Shown here piece after piece: positions 28,396-36,120 of a stretch of DNA of 64,000 nt. How positions within the stretch are numbered: the first letter of the stretch is position 1; every line of letters begins with the position of its first letter. Both the position numbers and the translations under genes were made by a program. Under the pieces are notes generated by a model. It searched no databases and was not told where the DNA came from. It saw only the letters and a list, made by a program, of their open reading frames with translations. The stretch is from contig CALLIK010000012.1 in assembly GCA_938009235.1 (NCBI GenBank), positions 1-64,000 on the forward strand. The letters run 5' to 3'. The DNA comes from an uncultured Caulobacterales bacterium (GTDB taxonomy: Bacteria > Pseudomonadota > Alphaproteobacteria > Caulobacterales > Maricaulaceae).

Positions 28396-29175
28396 ATGGT
28401 TCAGCTTACACTTCCTAAAAATTCCAAAGTCCGCAAGGGCAAGACATGGAAAGCAAAAGCGGGTGCAACGCGGCTGAAGACGTTCAAAATTTACCGTTAT
28501 GACCCGTCTGATGGCGGCAATCCTTACTGGGATACGTACCAAATCGATCTAGACGAATGTGGCCCAATGGTTTTGGACGCATTGTTCAAGATCAAGAACG
28601 AAATCGACCCAACTCTTGCGTTCCGCCGCTCTTGCCGTGAGGGCGTATGTGGCTCTTGCGCCATGAATATTGGCGGCCGAAATACGCTAGCCTGTACTAA
28701 AGGTATTGATGAAGTGAAGGGCGGCGCGATTACGATTTCGCCTCTTCCGCATTTGCCTGTTGTACGTGACTTGGTGCCAGATCTTTCGAATTTCTATAAG
28801 CAATATGCGTCGATTGAGCCATGGCTTCACACGTCTACGCCTCTTCCAACAGAAGAGATCACGCAGACTGTTGAAGAACGTACGAAGTTGGATGGATATT
28901 ATGAGTGTATTCTCTGCGCTTCCTGTTCGACATCTTGCCCGTCTTACTGGTGGAATGGTGATCGGTATCTCGGCCCTGCGGCTTTGTTGCAGGCCTATCG
29001 TTGGTTGGTTGACAGCCGTGATGATGCGACAGACGAGCGTCTTGAGAAGTTGGACGATCCGTTCAAGCTCTACCGCTGCCACACGATTATGAATTGCGCG
29101 AATGTATGCCCAAAGGGATTGAACCCAGCCAAGGCTATCGCAGAAGTCAAAAAAATGATGGTCGAACGCGCTTAG
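28396..29175 (+). CDS. sdhB: Succinate dehydrogenase iron-sulfur subunit
   Basis: Electron-transfer subunit (259 aa) of complex II, linking the SdhA flavin to the quinone site. The [2Fe-2S] cysteines are in [15 protein letters not shown] and NTLAC (about residues 77-103). The [4Fe-4S] set is [16 protein letters not shown] (about 172-187), and the [3Fe-4S]/last set is [17 protein letters not shown] (about 231-247). The start ATG 28396 gives the usual length. It is monocistronic, with its own terminator, 9.1 kb after sdhA on the same strand. Complex II assembly therefore depends on two separate transcription units. Confidence 0.97.
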   Translation: MVQLTLPKNSKVRKGKTWKAKAGATRLKTFKIYRYDPSDGGNPYWDTYQIDLDECGPMVLDALFKIKNEIDPTLAFRRSCREGVCGSCAMNIGGRNTLACTKGIDEVKGGAITISPLPHLPVVRDLVPDLSNFYKQYASIEPWLHTSTPLPTEEITQTVEERTKLDGYYECILCASCSTSCPSYWWNGDRYLGPAALLQAYRWLVDSRDDATDERLEKLDDPFKLYRCHTIMNCANVCPKGLNPAKAIAEVKKMMVERA

Positions 29176-29200
29176 CTCTTACTTCACTTCCTGAATTATC

Positions 29201-29232
29201 AAACGCCTCCAATGTATTTGGGGGCGTTTTTT
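29201..29232 (+). terminator. Terminator of sdhB
   Basis: AAACGCCTCC (29201-29210) pairs with GGGGGCGTTT (29220-29229), one G-U, around a 9-base loop and followed by T. Confidence 0.9.
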
Positions 29233-29337
29233 GTTTTCTTATTAGCAAGCTAACCCCCCATAAAAATTCACTTTAGGGACGTAGTGCCATGACCTTCGAT
29301 TGTGGTTAATAAGGTCTTATTTAGACTGGATAGCTTT

Positions 29338-29454
29338 ATGCGTTTTCCATTTATTTTAGCAACGTCATTTATGATGTCAGCCTGCGCATCTGTACGGCCC
29401 TATGGTCCATCGCCAGTTGACTATCGGAAAACCGTGTCACATCAGAAGCCCTAA
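29338..29454 (+). CDS. Very small lipoprotein, possibly frameshifted
   Basis: A 38-residue frame encodes a lipoprotein signal MRFPFILATSFMMSAC with lipobox MSAC, followed by ASVRPYGPSPVDYRKTV and a stop at 29452-29454. In the -1 frame an open stretch continues from about 29421 to a TAG at 29544-29546, reading LSENRVTSEALTQ and then a helical SYLKRIEASDRPELASSI. One missing base near the AAAA run at 29428-29431 would fuse the two into a protein of about 70 residues. Either this is a decayed or misread gene, or the short form is real. Confidence 0.45.
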   Translation: MRFPFILATSFMMSACASVRPYGPSPVDYRKTVSHQKP

Positions 29455-29542
29455 CACAGAGCTACCTCAAGCGTATTGAAGCGAGTGATCGCCCTGAACT
29501 TGCGAGCTCTATTCAACTGACAGACGCAACCCGCCACAGTCG

Positions 29543-30337
29543 TTAGATATTCTCAACAATGCAGCGAATATTGGATATCGCTTCGTCGGCATTTTTAGGG
29601 AGGCTTTCAGGTGGAATGACGTCGCCAAAGGTCAGTTTGAACATCTGATTTTTTTTGTTCAACAGTTCATGAAACAATGTGATGTCGCGGAGTTCAGAAC
29701 TGAGCTTCGAGAAGAGGTAATACAGCGTCGAATTTCGAGCTTTAATCCTCAAGGGTATAATGGGGGCTGTGTATTTTCGGGCTAACATTGCTGCGCTGCT
29801 TTCCCAAGGCCTGTCAATGAGGCCGCGCCACGTCAGAAGAGCTAAGGCACCTGATGGAAATATCACCACACACCTACCGTCTTGTAAGGCTTTTTTGACC
29901 GCTACTAGCGTATCTCTGGCTTTTGCGTGACTGCGCTTTTCCTTGACCCACTCCACAGGGATAATGATGTCTTCGCCTTTTGGGATAACCCGCAAGGCAT
30001 CTGCATTCGCCAAGAAGAGATGATCCGGTCGTCGCTCTCGAATGGCTTGAAATACGGCGAGTCCATCCGCTAGACCTGTAGGATGATTGGCAATGATGAC
30101 GCAGGCGCCTGTGCGCGGCAGGTTGGATAACCCAACCGTTTTGATATGTGGATTTATATGGTGAGAGACATGTTGGAAGGCTTGATGCCCCGTCAATGGA
30201 CGAATGGTATCCGCGAGTGATACGGCGTCATCATAGGCTAAAACGCGGTAGAGCCAAGGCCTTACGGCCCTGAATAGGCGAGGGCGTGCCATGAGGCGTG
30301 GGGCGCGTTCAGCAATGAGTTTTTCGACAATATGCAC
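29543..30337 (-). CDS. Lysophospholipid acyltransferase family protein (PlsC/GPAT-like)
   Basis: Membrane-associated glycerolipid acyltransferase, 264 aa. The catalytic block is NHPTGLADG (His about 85, Asp about 91), with five residues between His and Asp as in the NHPxGxxDG subgroup that includes ornithine-lipid-type acyltransferases, rather than HX4D of classical PlsC. The second block is VIFPSGALALL (about 158-168) and the third APIIPLRIK. Substrate is unknown; phospholipid or aminolipid remodelling is likely. It converges on the small lipoprotein frame, overlapping its extended form by a few bases. Confidence 0.85.
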   Translation of the reverse strand: MHIVEKLIAERAPRLMARPRLFRAVRPWLYRVLAYDDAVSLADTIRPLTGHQAFQHVSHHINPHIKTVGLSNLPRTGACVIIANHPTGLADGLAVFQAIRERRPDHLFLANADALRVIPKGEDIIIPVEWVKEKRSHAKARDTLVAVKKALQDGRCVVIFPSGALALLTWRGLIDRPWESSAAMLARKYTAPIIPLRIKARNSTLYYLFSKLSSELRDITLFHELLNKKNQMFKLTFGDVIPPESLPKNADEAISNIRCIVENI

Positions 30338-30381
30338 GAAGACCTATTGACGAAGACGAGCGATGATTCCAAGGGGCGTTT

Positions 30382-30882
30382 ATGACCCAACCAATAAATG
30401 TTCTCTTTCTCTGTACTGGTAACTCAGCGCGTTCGATTTTATCCGAGGCGTTGTTGAATGACCTTGGTCGCAATGCGGATGGTTCACCACGATTTTTGGC
30501 CTACTCAGCTGGATCTAAGCCAAGTGGGCAGCCACATCCTGACGGTCTCATCGAGTTGAAAAAACAAGGGCATATCACGTCAATATATAGATCGAAAAGC
30601 TGGGATGAGTTTTCAGAAGATGGCGCGCCAGAATTCGATATTGTTGTCACCGTTTGCGATAATGCCGCGGCGGAAGTTTGTCCTGTGTTTTTTGGACCGG
30701 GTCTAAAGGTGCATTGGCCACAGCCTGACCCTGCTCATATTGAACCTTTATCTGCACGTCAGGCCGCGTTCTCGCGGACCTACCAAATCTGTAAAGCGCG
30801 CATTGAAGCTCTATTGTCGCTGTCTAAGGCTGAGTTGCTCGACCATGCAGTTGTTCAGGCCATTGCCAATATTGAGGCATAA
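30382..30882 (+). CDS. Arsenate reductase, low-molecular-weight phosphatase type
   Basis: LMW-PTP-fold protein of 166 residues. The phosphate-binding loop CTGNSARS begins with nucleophilic Cys11 and has the NSARS form typical of arsenate reductases rather than the CxGNxCRS of protein phosphatases. A second cysteine, in VVTVCDNAAAEVCP (two Cys, about residues 92 and 100), could provide the relay thiols used by thioredoxin-linked ArsC. The general acid lies in WPQPDPA. No ars repressor or exporter is next to it. Two glycosyltransferases of families tied to arsenosugar synthesis lie 4 kb away. Confidence 0.87.
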   Translation: MTQPINVLFLCTGNSARSILSEALLNDLGRNADGSPRFLAYSAGSKPSGQPHPDGLIELKKQGHITSIYRSKSWDEFSEDGAPEFDIVVTVCDNAAAEVCPVFFGPGLKVHWPQPDPAHIEPLSARQAAFSRTYQICKARIEALLSLSKAELLDHAVVQAIANIEA

Positions 30883-30932
30883 GGCCCTCTCGCCCTAAGC
30901 CGCGGTCGCCTGATAGAGAATAATTAGCCAAC

Positions 30933-30963
30933 AAAAAAGCCGTCACAATGGACGGCTTTTTCT
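30933..30963. terminator. Bidirectional terminator between arsenate reductase and channel gene
   Basis: AAAAAGCCGTC pairs with GACGGCTTTTT around ACAATG, flanked by A on one side and T on the other. It serves the convergent genes ending at 30882 and 30989. Confidence 0.92.
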
Positions 30964-30988
30964 ATTTAGATATGAAGTATATTACTTC

Positions 30989-32176
30989 TTATTTTTTGCT
31001 TAACTTAGTGACTTCTGCAGGCGGGATAGCTTTATGCAGAACTGCACCAGCCCATGTACGTCCACCGATACCGAACGCGATTGCTGCTGCAACAGATCCT
31101 GCGAACAAGATAGCTGCGAATGCGCGTGGAACGATTGTTCCTTCTGGGTCTAGTGAAGACAGGCCAAGGAAGACAAACAATGTCATTGCTGAGTATTTCA
31201 CGATGTTCGAAATACGTGGGCTCATGATTGTGCTCATGAAACGACCCATGAAGTTCGCAAGGAAAACACCTATGCCGATCAAGATCGCAGCGCTAAGAAG
31301 TCTACCGCCAAATTCTTGAACAGTACCGAACGCCTGTGACAAGCTTTCGTTGCCAAGGATGTTCACAGCAGCCGATAGGCCGATAACAACGATGATCAAG
31401 AATGCGATATAACCAGCAGACTTAGATGGTGATGTCTTAAGACCTTCACCGTCGTCTAAAGCCATGATCTCATTGACTGAACGATCAAATCCAAGACCAG
31501 AAAGTAGACTTTCGATGAAGCTTGATGCAAAACGTCCGATGAAAATCGAAACGCCCATAACAATCGCCGCACCTATCAAGGCAGGGATGTATTCAACAAA
31601 GCCTGTGAGCATGTCTGTAAGTGGAACAGAAATTGATTCCATATTCAACTTTTCCAGAACTGCGATGGCAACAGGAACGATGATGATAACAAATACGATT
31701 TTACCAAGAAGACCTGAAAGTGATCCAGATGATCCAGTCGCAGATGTTAGGCCTACGCGTGAAGCAACGTTGTCGACTTGAGCTGCATCAGCAACAGATG
31801 TGACTGTCATGCCAGCAACTTTTGCGATGATCAAACCGATGAAGCCAATGAAGCCTGCGCCGATGAGACTAGGTACGACAGCGCTGATGTTGTCGAATAG
31901 ATTTTCAACAGGGCCGAAGTACTCGCCCATGCCTACACGTGAAAGTGCAAGGAATAGCGTGTATAGAATAGCAAGCCAAAAGACGGCTTTTCCAATAGCT
32001 TTTCCAATGTTCCCACCAGTAGTCTTAGCGCGTTTGCCAATACCTGTACGATTGATCGCACCAGACACAGCCATGCGAAGAACAAAAGCTACAATATAAC
32101 CGACGACGAGAATGACTGCAAAGGCCACCCATTTTTGCAAACTTTCATTTGCGAGAATTTCTTTTAAAGTTTCCAT
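30989..32176 (-). CDS. Mechanosensitive channel-related protein with TM-helix repeats (CmpX-like)
   Basis: Integral membrane protein (395 aa) built of repeated TM-helix units (PF05552-like), related to MscS-type channels but without a recognisable MscS beta domain at the C-terminus. Repeated motifs include a helix of the form IPxLIGAxxI and FIGLIIAKVAG, with amphipathic linkers VDNVASRVGLTS, GFDRSVNEIMALDD, and a final GIGGRTWAGAVLHK. The hydrophobic segments number about ten. A role in osmotic response or membrane-tension sensing is inferred from the family. A 240-base gap and a divergent small gene lie upstream. Confidence 0.85.
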   Translation of the reverse strand: METLKEILANESLQKWVAFAVILVVGYIVAFVLRMAVSGAINRTGIGKRAKTTGGNIGKAIGKAVFWLAILYTLFLALSRVGMGEYFGPVENLFDNISAVVPSLIGAGFIGFIGLIIAKVAGMTVTSVADAAQVDNVASRVGLTSATGSSGSLSGLLGKIVFVIIIVPVAIAVLEKLNMESISVPLTDMLTGFVEYIPALIGAAIVMGVSIFIGRFASSFIESLLSGLGFDRSVNEIMALDDGEGLKTSPSKSAGYIAFLIIVVIGLSAAVNILGNESLSQAFGTVQEFGGRLLSAAILIGIGVFLANFMGRFMSTIMSPRISNIVKYSAMTLFVFLGLSSLDPEGTIVPRAFAAILFAGSVAAAIAFGIGGRTWAGAVLHKAIPPAEVTKLSKK

Positions 32177-32356
32177 GGATTTAAAGTCCCTCCAGACATT
32201 TGAGTATGCTCACGGCCAGTCCGTGCTTAAAACAACCCTTAAAGATTACTGTAGCGTAATACTAGATTAACAGTTCATGAACAACTTTGTTTAGAGAGGC
32301 AGCTGCTTTTTTTTGGATGCGTTGACGAACGCGAATGGCTCGGTAAAAGCGCGCTC

Positions 32357-32455
32357 ATGGAACCTGCACCTATTCGAAATAAACCGCTTTTTTATGGTCT
32401 TGTGATTTTTAGCTTTGGTTGTCTTGCCATAGCTATTGTCTTGTTGTCGGTCTGA
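32357..32455 (+). CDS. 32-residue single-helix membrane peptide upstream of zapE
   Basis: A short frame encodes MEPAPIRNKPLFYG followed by a hydrophobic helix of about 18 residues (LVIFSFGCLAIAIVLLSV) up to the stop. The TGA ends two bases before the preferred zapE ATG at 32458, suggesting translational coupling. The polar basic start and the helix match small bacterial membrane proteins. No homologue is recalled, so this rests on structure and spacing only. Confidence 0.5.
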   Translation: MEPAPIRNKPLFYGLVIFSFGCLAIAIVLLSV

Positions 32456-32457
32456 AC

Positions 32458-33606
32458 ATGGGCCCGCTTCAAACCAAATTAGAGCACTGCATCGATGAGG
32501 GCGTGTTGTTTAGAGACGCCCAGCAGATCGAAGCTGCGATTGCATTGGATGACCGCCTTGAGGCGCTGAGTGAATACGAGCCACCCAAAGCGGGGCTTTT
32601 AGGACGGTTCTTCGGGAACCGCGAAACGGTACCCCGCGGTCTTTATATGTATGGCGGTGTCGGGCGCGGGAAATCCATGTTGATGGATTGGTTTTTTGAA
32701 GCCGCAGAGTTTGCGCCGAAACAACGGACACACTTTCATGCCTTTATGTTAGATGTGCACACACGCATCAACGCGTGGCGAAAACTCGATAAGGATGGGC
32801 GCAGAGCCAGTCCTCATCATGTGCGCGGAGCAGGGGATGATCCCATTGCGCCTGTTGCGAGATCGATCGCGAGTGAAGCCAAGTTGCTTTGCTTTGATGA
32901 GTTCCATGTCACGGACATTACAGATGCGATGATTTTATCGCGCCTCTTCGCTGCCTTGTGGGAGAATGAAGGCGTTGTTGTTATCGCAACGTCGAATCGC
33001 GGACCAGAAGGTTTGTATCATAACGGCCTAAACCGGCATTTGTTCATGCCCTTTATAAATATGATGCCTGACAATTTTATTATGCATCCGTTTGAGGGAG
33101 ACACGGACCATCGTTTGCGCGCCCTGACTGCTGCGCCCATTTATCATATGCCCTTAGACGCAGATGCCGCTACCGCTATCGCCGAAGCATGGGGGCGTTT
33201 AACGCATGGCGCGACACCTTCGTCCTCAGAGCTTGTCGTTCAAGGACGCACATTGACGTTTCCAAAGACTGCAAGTGGCGTCTTGTGGAGTGACTTTAAG
33301 TTTCTGTGCAACACCAACCGTAGCCCTGCTGAGTATTTGGAACTGGCTAAAGCTTTTCACACTGTCATTATAGAGGATGTCCCGCAAATGAGCGCGGATA
33401 TGCGCAATGCTGCGAAACGCTTCGTGACACTTATAGACTCGCTTTATGAGGCACGAACGAAACTTGTTATGAGTGCAGCGGTACAACCCAGTGAGCTTTA
33501 TGATAGCGGCGATGGGGCATTTGAATTTGAGCGCACAGTGAGTCGCCTGATGGAAATGCGTACTGAGGAATATTTGGGCGAAGAAAAAGCTCTTATAATA
33601 AAGTGA
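32458..33606 (+). CDS. zapE: Cell division protein ZapE / AFG1-like ATPase
   Basis: P-loop ATPase of the AFG1/ZapE family (382 aa from ATG 32458). Bacterial members act at the Z ring in late division; mitochondrial ones act in quality control of respiratory proteins. The start at 32458 gives MGPLQTKLEHC; a TTG 39 bases earlier is in frame but would overlap the small membrane peptide gene. Walker A is GGVGRGKS (about residues 66-73), Walker B LLCFDEFHVTD, then the family segment TSNRGPEGLYHNGLNRHLFMPFI (partly conserved). The family often sits near TCA-cycle genes in alphaproteobacteria. Confidence 0.92.
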   Translation: MGPLQTKLEHCIDEGVLFRDAQQIEAAIALDDRLEALSEYEPPKAGLLGRFFGNRETVPRGLYMYGGVGRGKSMLMDWFFEAAEFAPKQRTHFHAFMLDVHTRINAWRKLDKDGRRASPHHVRGAGDDPIAPVARSIASEAKLLCFDEFHVTDITDAMILSRLFAALWENEGVVVIATSNRGPEGLYHNGLNRHLFMPFINMMPDNFIMHPFEGDTDHRLRALTAAPIYHMPLDADAATAIAEAWGRLTHGATPSSSELVVQGRTLTFPKTASGVLWSDFKFLCNTNRSPAEYLELAKAFHTVIIEDVPQMSADMRNAAKRFVTLIDSLYEARTKLVMSAAVQPSELYDSGDGAFEFERTVSRLMEMRTEEYLGEEKALIIK

Positions 33607-33631
33607 AGCCTAATACCTTGCGCGAATAGAG

Positions 33632-34267
33632 CTAAGGTTTTCCAAAACTCCATCTATGTGCGGGGCTGCGCCCAAGATCGGCAACAGCGGCGCGATGAGC
33701 TTTAGTAGGATAGCCTTTGTGTCCTGACCATCCATATCCAGGGAAGCGTAAATCAGCTTCAGCCATAATACGGTCCCGTGTGACTTTTGAGACGATAGAG
33801 GCTGCTCCAATGGAGAGGCTCTTGGCGTCGCCCTTCACGATTGCGTGAGCGTTGCAATATAGATTTGGGGGCACGTGGTTTCCGTCAATTAAAGCGTAAT
33901 CTACTGAAATATTTAAGTTTTCTACGGCGCGACGCATGGCTTCCATTGATGCCCAGAGGATATTGATGCGATCAATCTCGCCTGGTTCAGCGATTCCTAT
34001 GCCGATTTGTGCACTTTCTGTTAAGATATTCAGGAGTCGTTCACGCGCTGGATGGGAAAGGGCCTTACTGTCATTCAGACCATCCGGAATGTTTTCTGGG
34101 TCTAATATGACGGCGGCCGCGACAACTGGTCCCGAGAGGGGTCCGCGACCTGCCTCATCGACCCCGCAAATAATTCGGCCCTGATGTGCGCCAGCTTCGG
34201 TTTCATAGTTGAAATCAGGCATATTTAGGCCGCGTTTTGGTGAAAAGAGTTTGTTGGCATAGCACAT
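33632..34267 (-). CDS. rnhB: Ribonuclease HII
   Basis: Cleaves RNA of RNA-DNA hybrids, including single ribonucleotides in DNA. The 211-residue frame contains the catalytic signature CGVDEAGRGPLSGPVVAAAV (about residues 34-53), with Asp-Glu as the first acidic pair. ALIDGNHVP and KGDAKSLSIGAASIVSKVTRDRIM supply the remaining acidic and structural motifs, and the C-terminus GYPTKAHRAAV is typical. The first residues MCYANKLFSPKRGLN are outside the common core; an internal ATG at 34222 (MPDFNYE) could be the true start. It converges on zapE with 25 bases between stops. Confidence 0.93.
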   Translation of the reverse strand: MCYANKLFSPKRGLNMPDFNYETEAGAHQGRIICGVDEAGRGPLSGPVVAAAVILDPENIPDGLNDSKALSHPARERLLNILTESAQIGIGIAEPGEIDRINILWASMEAMRRAVENLNISVDYALIDGNHVPPNLYCNAHAIVKGDAKSLSIGAASIVSKVTRDRIMAEADLRFPGYGWSGHKGYPTKAHRAAVADLGRSPAHRWSFGKP

Positions 34268-34346
34268 GCAAAAAATGCAGGTGCAGGGTTTATTAGGAAG
34301 ATGAAGGTCTGCTAAAGACCTTTAACGATTTATGAAGGAGCTTTCC

Positions 34347-34760
34347 ATGTCCAAACTAAAAATTGCGGGTGTGACACTCGCGCTTGTATTCGCCGCAACG
34401 GGTTCAGCCTTTGCACAAGACGTTGCTGCTGATGAAGCGGCCGCTAAAGCCAAAATGCCATCTGTTGAAGGTATTGTGACCAGCGCCGCCTCTTGTCAGT
34501 ATGAAGGTGGTTTTCTGGGTAAAGTTGCTGATGCCAACGTATGTATGGCACCAATTCGCGCAGCAGAGTTTAGTACACAGGCGTATGACGGCGAAGGCCA
34601 AGGCGTCATGAAGTGTTCTGGAAACGGCGCATTCACAAACGAATTATCTGGCAGCTATTGTCGTATCTATCTCGAAGCGAAGCCGCGTAAGAAGACACGT
34701 GCGGAACTAGAGGCAGAACTTGAGGCGATGACAGAAGCTGAGTTGGAAACAACAAACTAG
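34347..34760 (+). CDS. Small secreted protein of unknown function
   Basis: 137-residue exported protein. ATG 34347 is chosen because AAGGAG lies just upstream; an in-frame ATG at 34332 lacks one. The signal peptide ends ATGSAFA before QDV (cleavage about residue 24). The mature domain has four cysteines (ASCQYEGG, NVCMAPI, MKCSGNG, SYCRIY) which probably form two disulfides. A charged C-terminal helix follows, KTRAELEAELEAMTEAELE, likely coiled. I recognise no family. A terminator follows and it stands alone. Confidence 0.8.
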   Translation: MSKLKIAGVTLALVFAATGSAFAQDVAADEAAAKAKMPSVEGIVTSAASCQYEGGFLGKVADANVCMAPIRAAEFSTQAYDGEGQGVMKCSGNGAFTNELSGSYCRIYLEAKPRKKTRAELEAELEAMTEAELETTN

Positions 34761-34786
34761 CGGTTACGCGACTACACAAACATTTG

Positions 34787-34818
34787 AAGCTCGGCGTCTT
34801 AGATACCGGGCTTTTTTT
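34787..34818 (+). terminator. Terminator of the small secreted protein gene
   Basis: AAGCTCGG (34787-34794) pairs with CCGGGCTT (34806-34813), one G-U, and continues into a run of seven T. Confidence 0.85.
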
Positions 34819-34855
34819 GTGGCCAAATGAAATTTGAAACGGCAAAGCATTCAAT

Positions 34856-35533
34856 GTGCTCGCTATTATTATTCCAACATTAAACACTGAAACCTGCTTG
34901 CCGTCTTTGTTGGCGCAGGCAGATGGCACTCGCCTTGTGATCAGTGACGGTGGATCGAAGGACGGAACCTTGAGCTTGGCACTGTCATCTGGTGCTGTCT
35001 TGTCGTGCGGGTCCTCAGGAAGAGGCGCGCAAATGGCACGCGGCGCAGAACTAGCTGGCGCAAATGATGATATCACGGCCTATCTCTTTCTACATGCAGA
35101 CTGCCGACTTCCATCAGGGTGGCAGGCAATTACGCAGCAGGCCCTCAAGTCTCCGAACACGGCTTGGTATTTTCGCTACAAGCCCGACCAATCTGGGGCA
35201 GGCGCTTCGTGGTTGCGGTTTATCGTCTGGATGCGGGGCTTTGGGTGGAACTTGCCCTATGGAGATCAGGGGCTCTTGATACCGCGGGACATGTATGACG
35301 CCATTGGTGGATATGACCGCGAGAAACCTCTGTTTGAAGACGTTGATATTGTAGACCGTATCAAGGCGAAATTTGGCCGCAAGGCGCTACGCAAGTTACC
35401 CGTCCAATTGCGTACCGATATTTCTGATCACTTACGTGATGGGGTTTGGACGCGGGGCAGGCGGAATTTCAACTTGTTAAAATCCTATCGGCGCGGCGAG
35501 CCAATGGAAAATTTAGTTCGGGACTACACCTGA
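34856..35533 (+). CDS. Family 2 glycosyltransferase, TIGR04283 type
   Basis: GT-A fold glycosyltransferase (225 aa) starting at GTG. It opens with AIIIPTLNTETCLPSLL, then VISDGGSKDGT (nucleotide-sugar site, about residues 28-38), the metal-binding FLHADCRLP (about 78-86), and GDQGLLIPRDMYDAIGGY plus FEDVDIVDRIK with the acidic catalytic region. This pattern matches the TIGR04283 family, found next to TIGR04282 proteins in proposed arsenosugar biosynthesis loci. The next gene overlaps its stop (TGATG). The actual sugar and acceptor are not determined by sequence. Confidence 0.85.
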   Translation: MLAIIIPTLNTETCLPSLLAQADGTRLVISDGGSKDGTLSLALSSGAVLSCGSSGRGAQMARGAELAGANDDITAYLFLHADCRLPSGWQAITQQALKSPNTAWYFRYKPDQSGAGASWLRFIVWMRGFGWNLPYGDQGLLIPRDMYDAIGGYDREKPLFEDVDIVDRIKAKFGRKALRKLPVQLRTDISDHLRDGVWTRGRRNFNLLKSYRRGEPMENLVRDYT

Positions 35534-36120
35534 TGCGCCCTACACTTTTTGTCGTTGCGAAAGCGCCCATAATGGGCCGTGCGAAAACGCGCCTCGCGCG
35601 GGATATCGGTCCGGTACATGCCAAGCGTTTGTACCGCGCCATGATGGGGCAGGTCTTGCGGCAAGTCCGTGACCCACGTTGGGATACGGTTCTGGCTGTG
35701 ACGCCGCCGCATTTACTAGGGCATGTTCCTGATTGGGAGGGTTATACTCAAATCCCGCAAGTTTCAGGATCATTGACACCGCGTTTAGCGGCCTTGTTCG
35801 CGCGCAAGGGACCGACCCTGACGATTGGAACGGATTGCCCTCAGGTCAATGCGTCAGATATTGCGCAGGCATTTCGCGCGCTGAAGTCGCGTAAACATGT
35901 TTTTGGTCCCGCGAGTGATGGCGGGTTCTGGTTAATGGGAACGAATGGCCCATTGCCCGTTGATTTCTTTGAGGGCGTGCGGTGGTCGCACGCCGAAACA
36001 TTATCTGATATTACGGCACGAACAGATGGCACGTTCGCGGTGCTTCGAATGCTAACCGATGTTGATGACCTTACGGCGCTTCAGGCGTATCGTCAGTCTT
36101 TTCGACCTCAGCACGAATAA
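35533..36120 (+). CDS. TIGR04282 family glycosyltransferase (DUF2064)
   Basis: Nucleotidyl/glycosyltransferase-like protein (195 aa) starting at the ATG overlapping the previous stop (TGATG). Family features are VVAKAPIMGRAKTRLARDIG (residues about 6-25), a nucleotide-sugar-binding-like loop, and LTIGTDCPQVNASDI (about 96-110), with FGPASDGGFWLMG (about 124-136). The pair of TIGR04283 and TIGR04282 proteins is characteristic of arsenosugar gene sets, although the methyltransferase and radical-SAM partners are not seen here. Its 3' end overlaps the convergent beta-lactamase-like gene by 50 bases. Confidence 0.85.
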   Translation: MRPTLFVVAKAPIMGRAKTRLARDIGPVHAKRLYRAMMGQVLRQVRDPRWDTVLAVTPPHLLGHVPDWEGYTQIPQVSGSLTPRLAALFARKGPTLTIGTDCPQVNASDIAQAFRALKSRKHVFGPASDGGFWLMGTNGPLPVDFFEGVRWSHAETLSDITARTDGTFAVLRMLTDVDDLTALQAYRQSFRPQHE

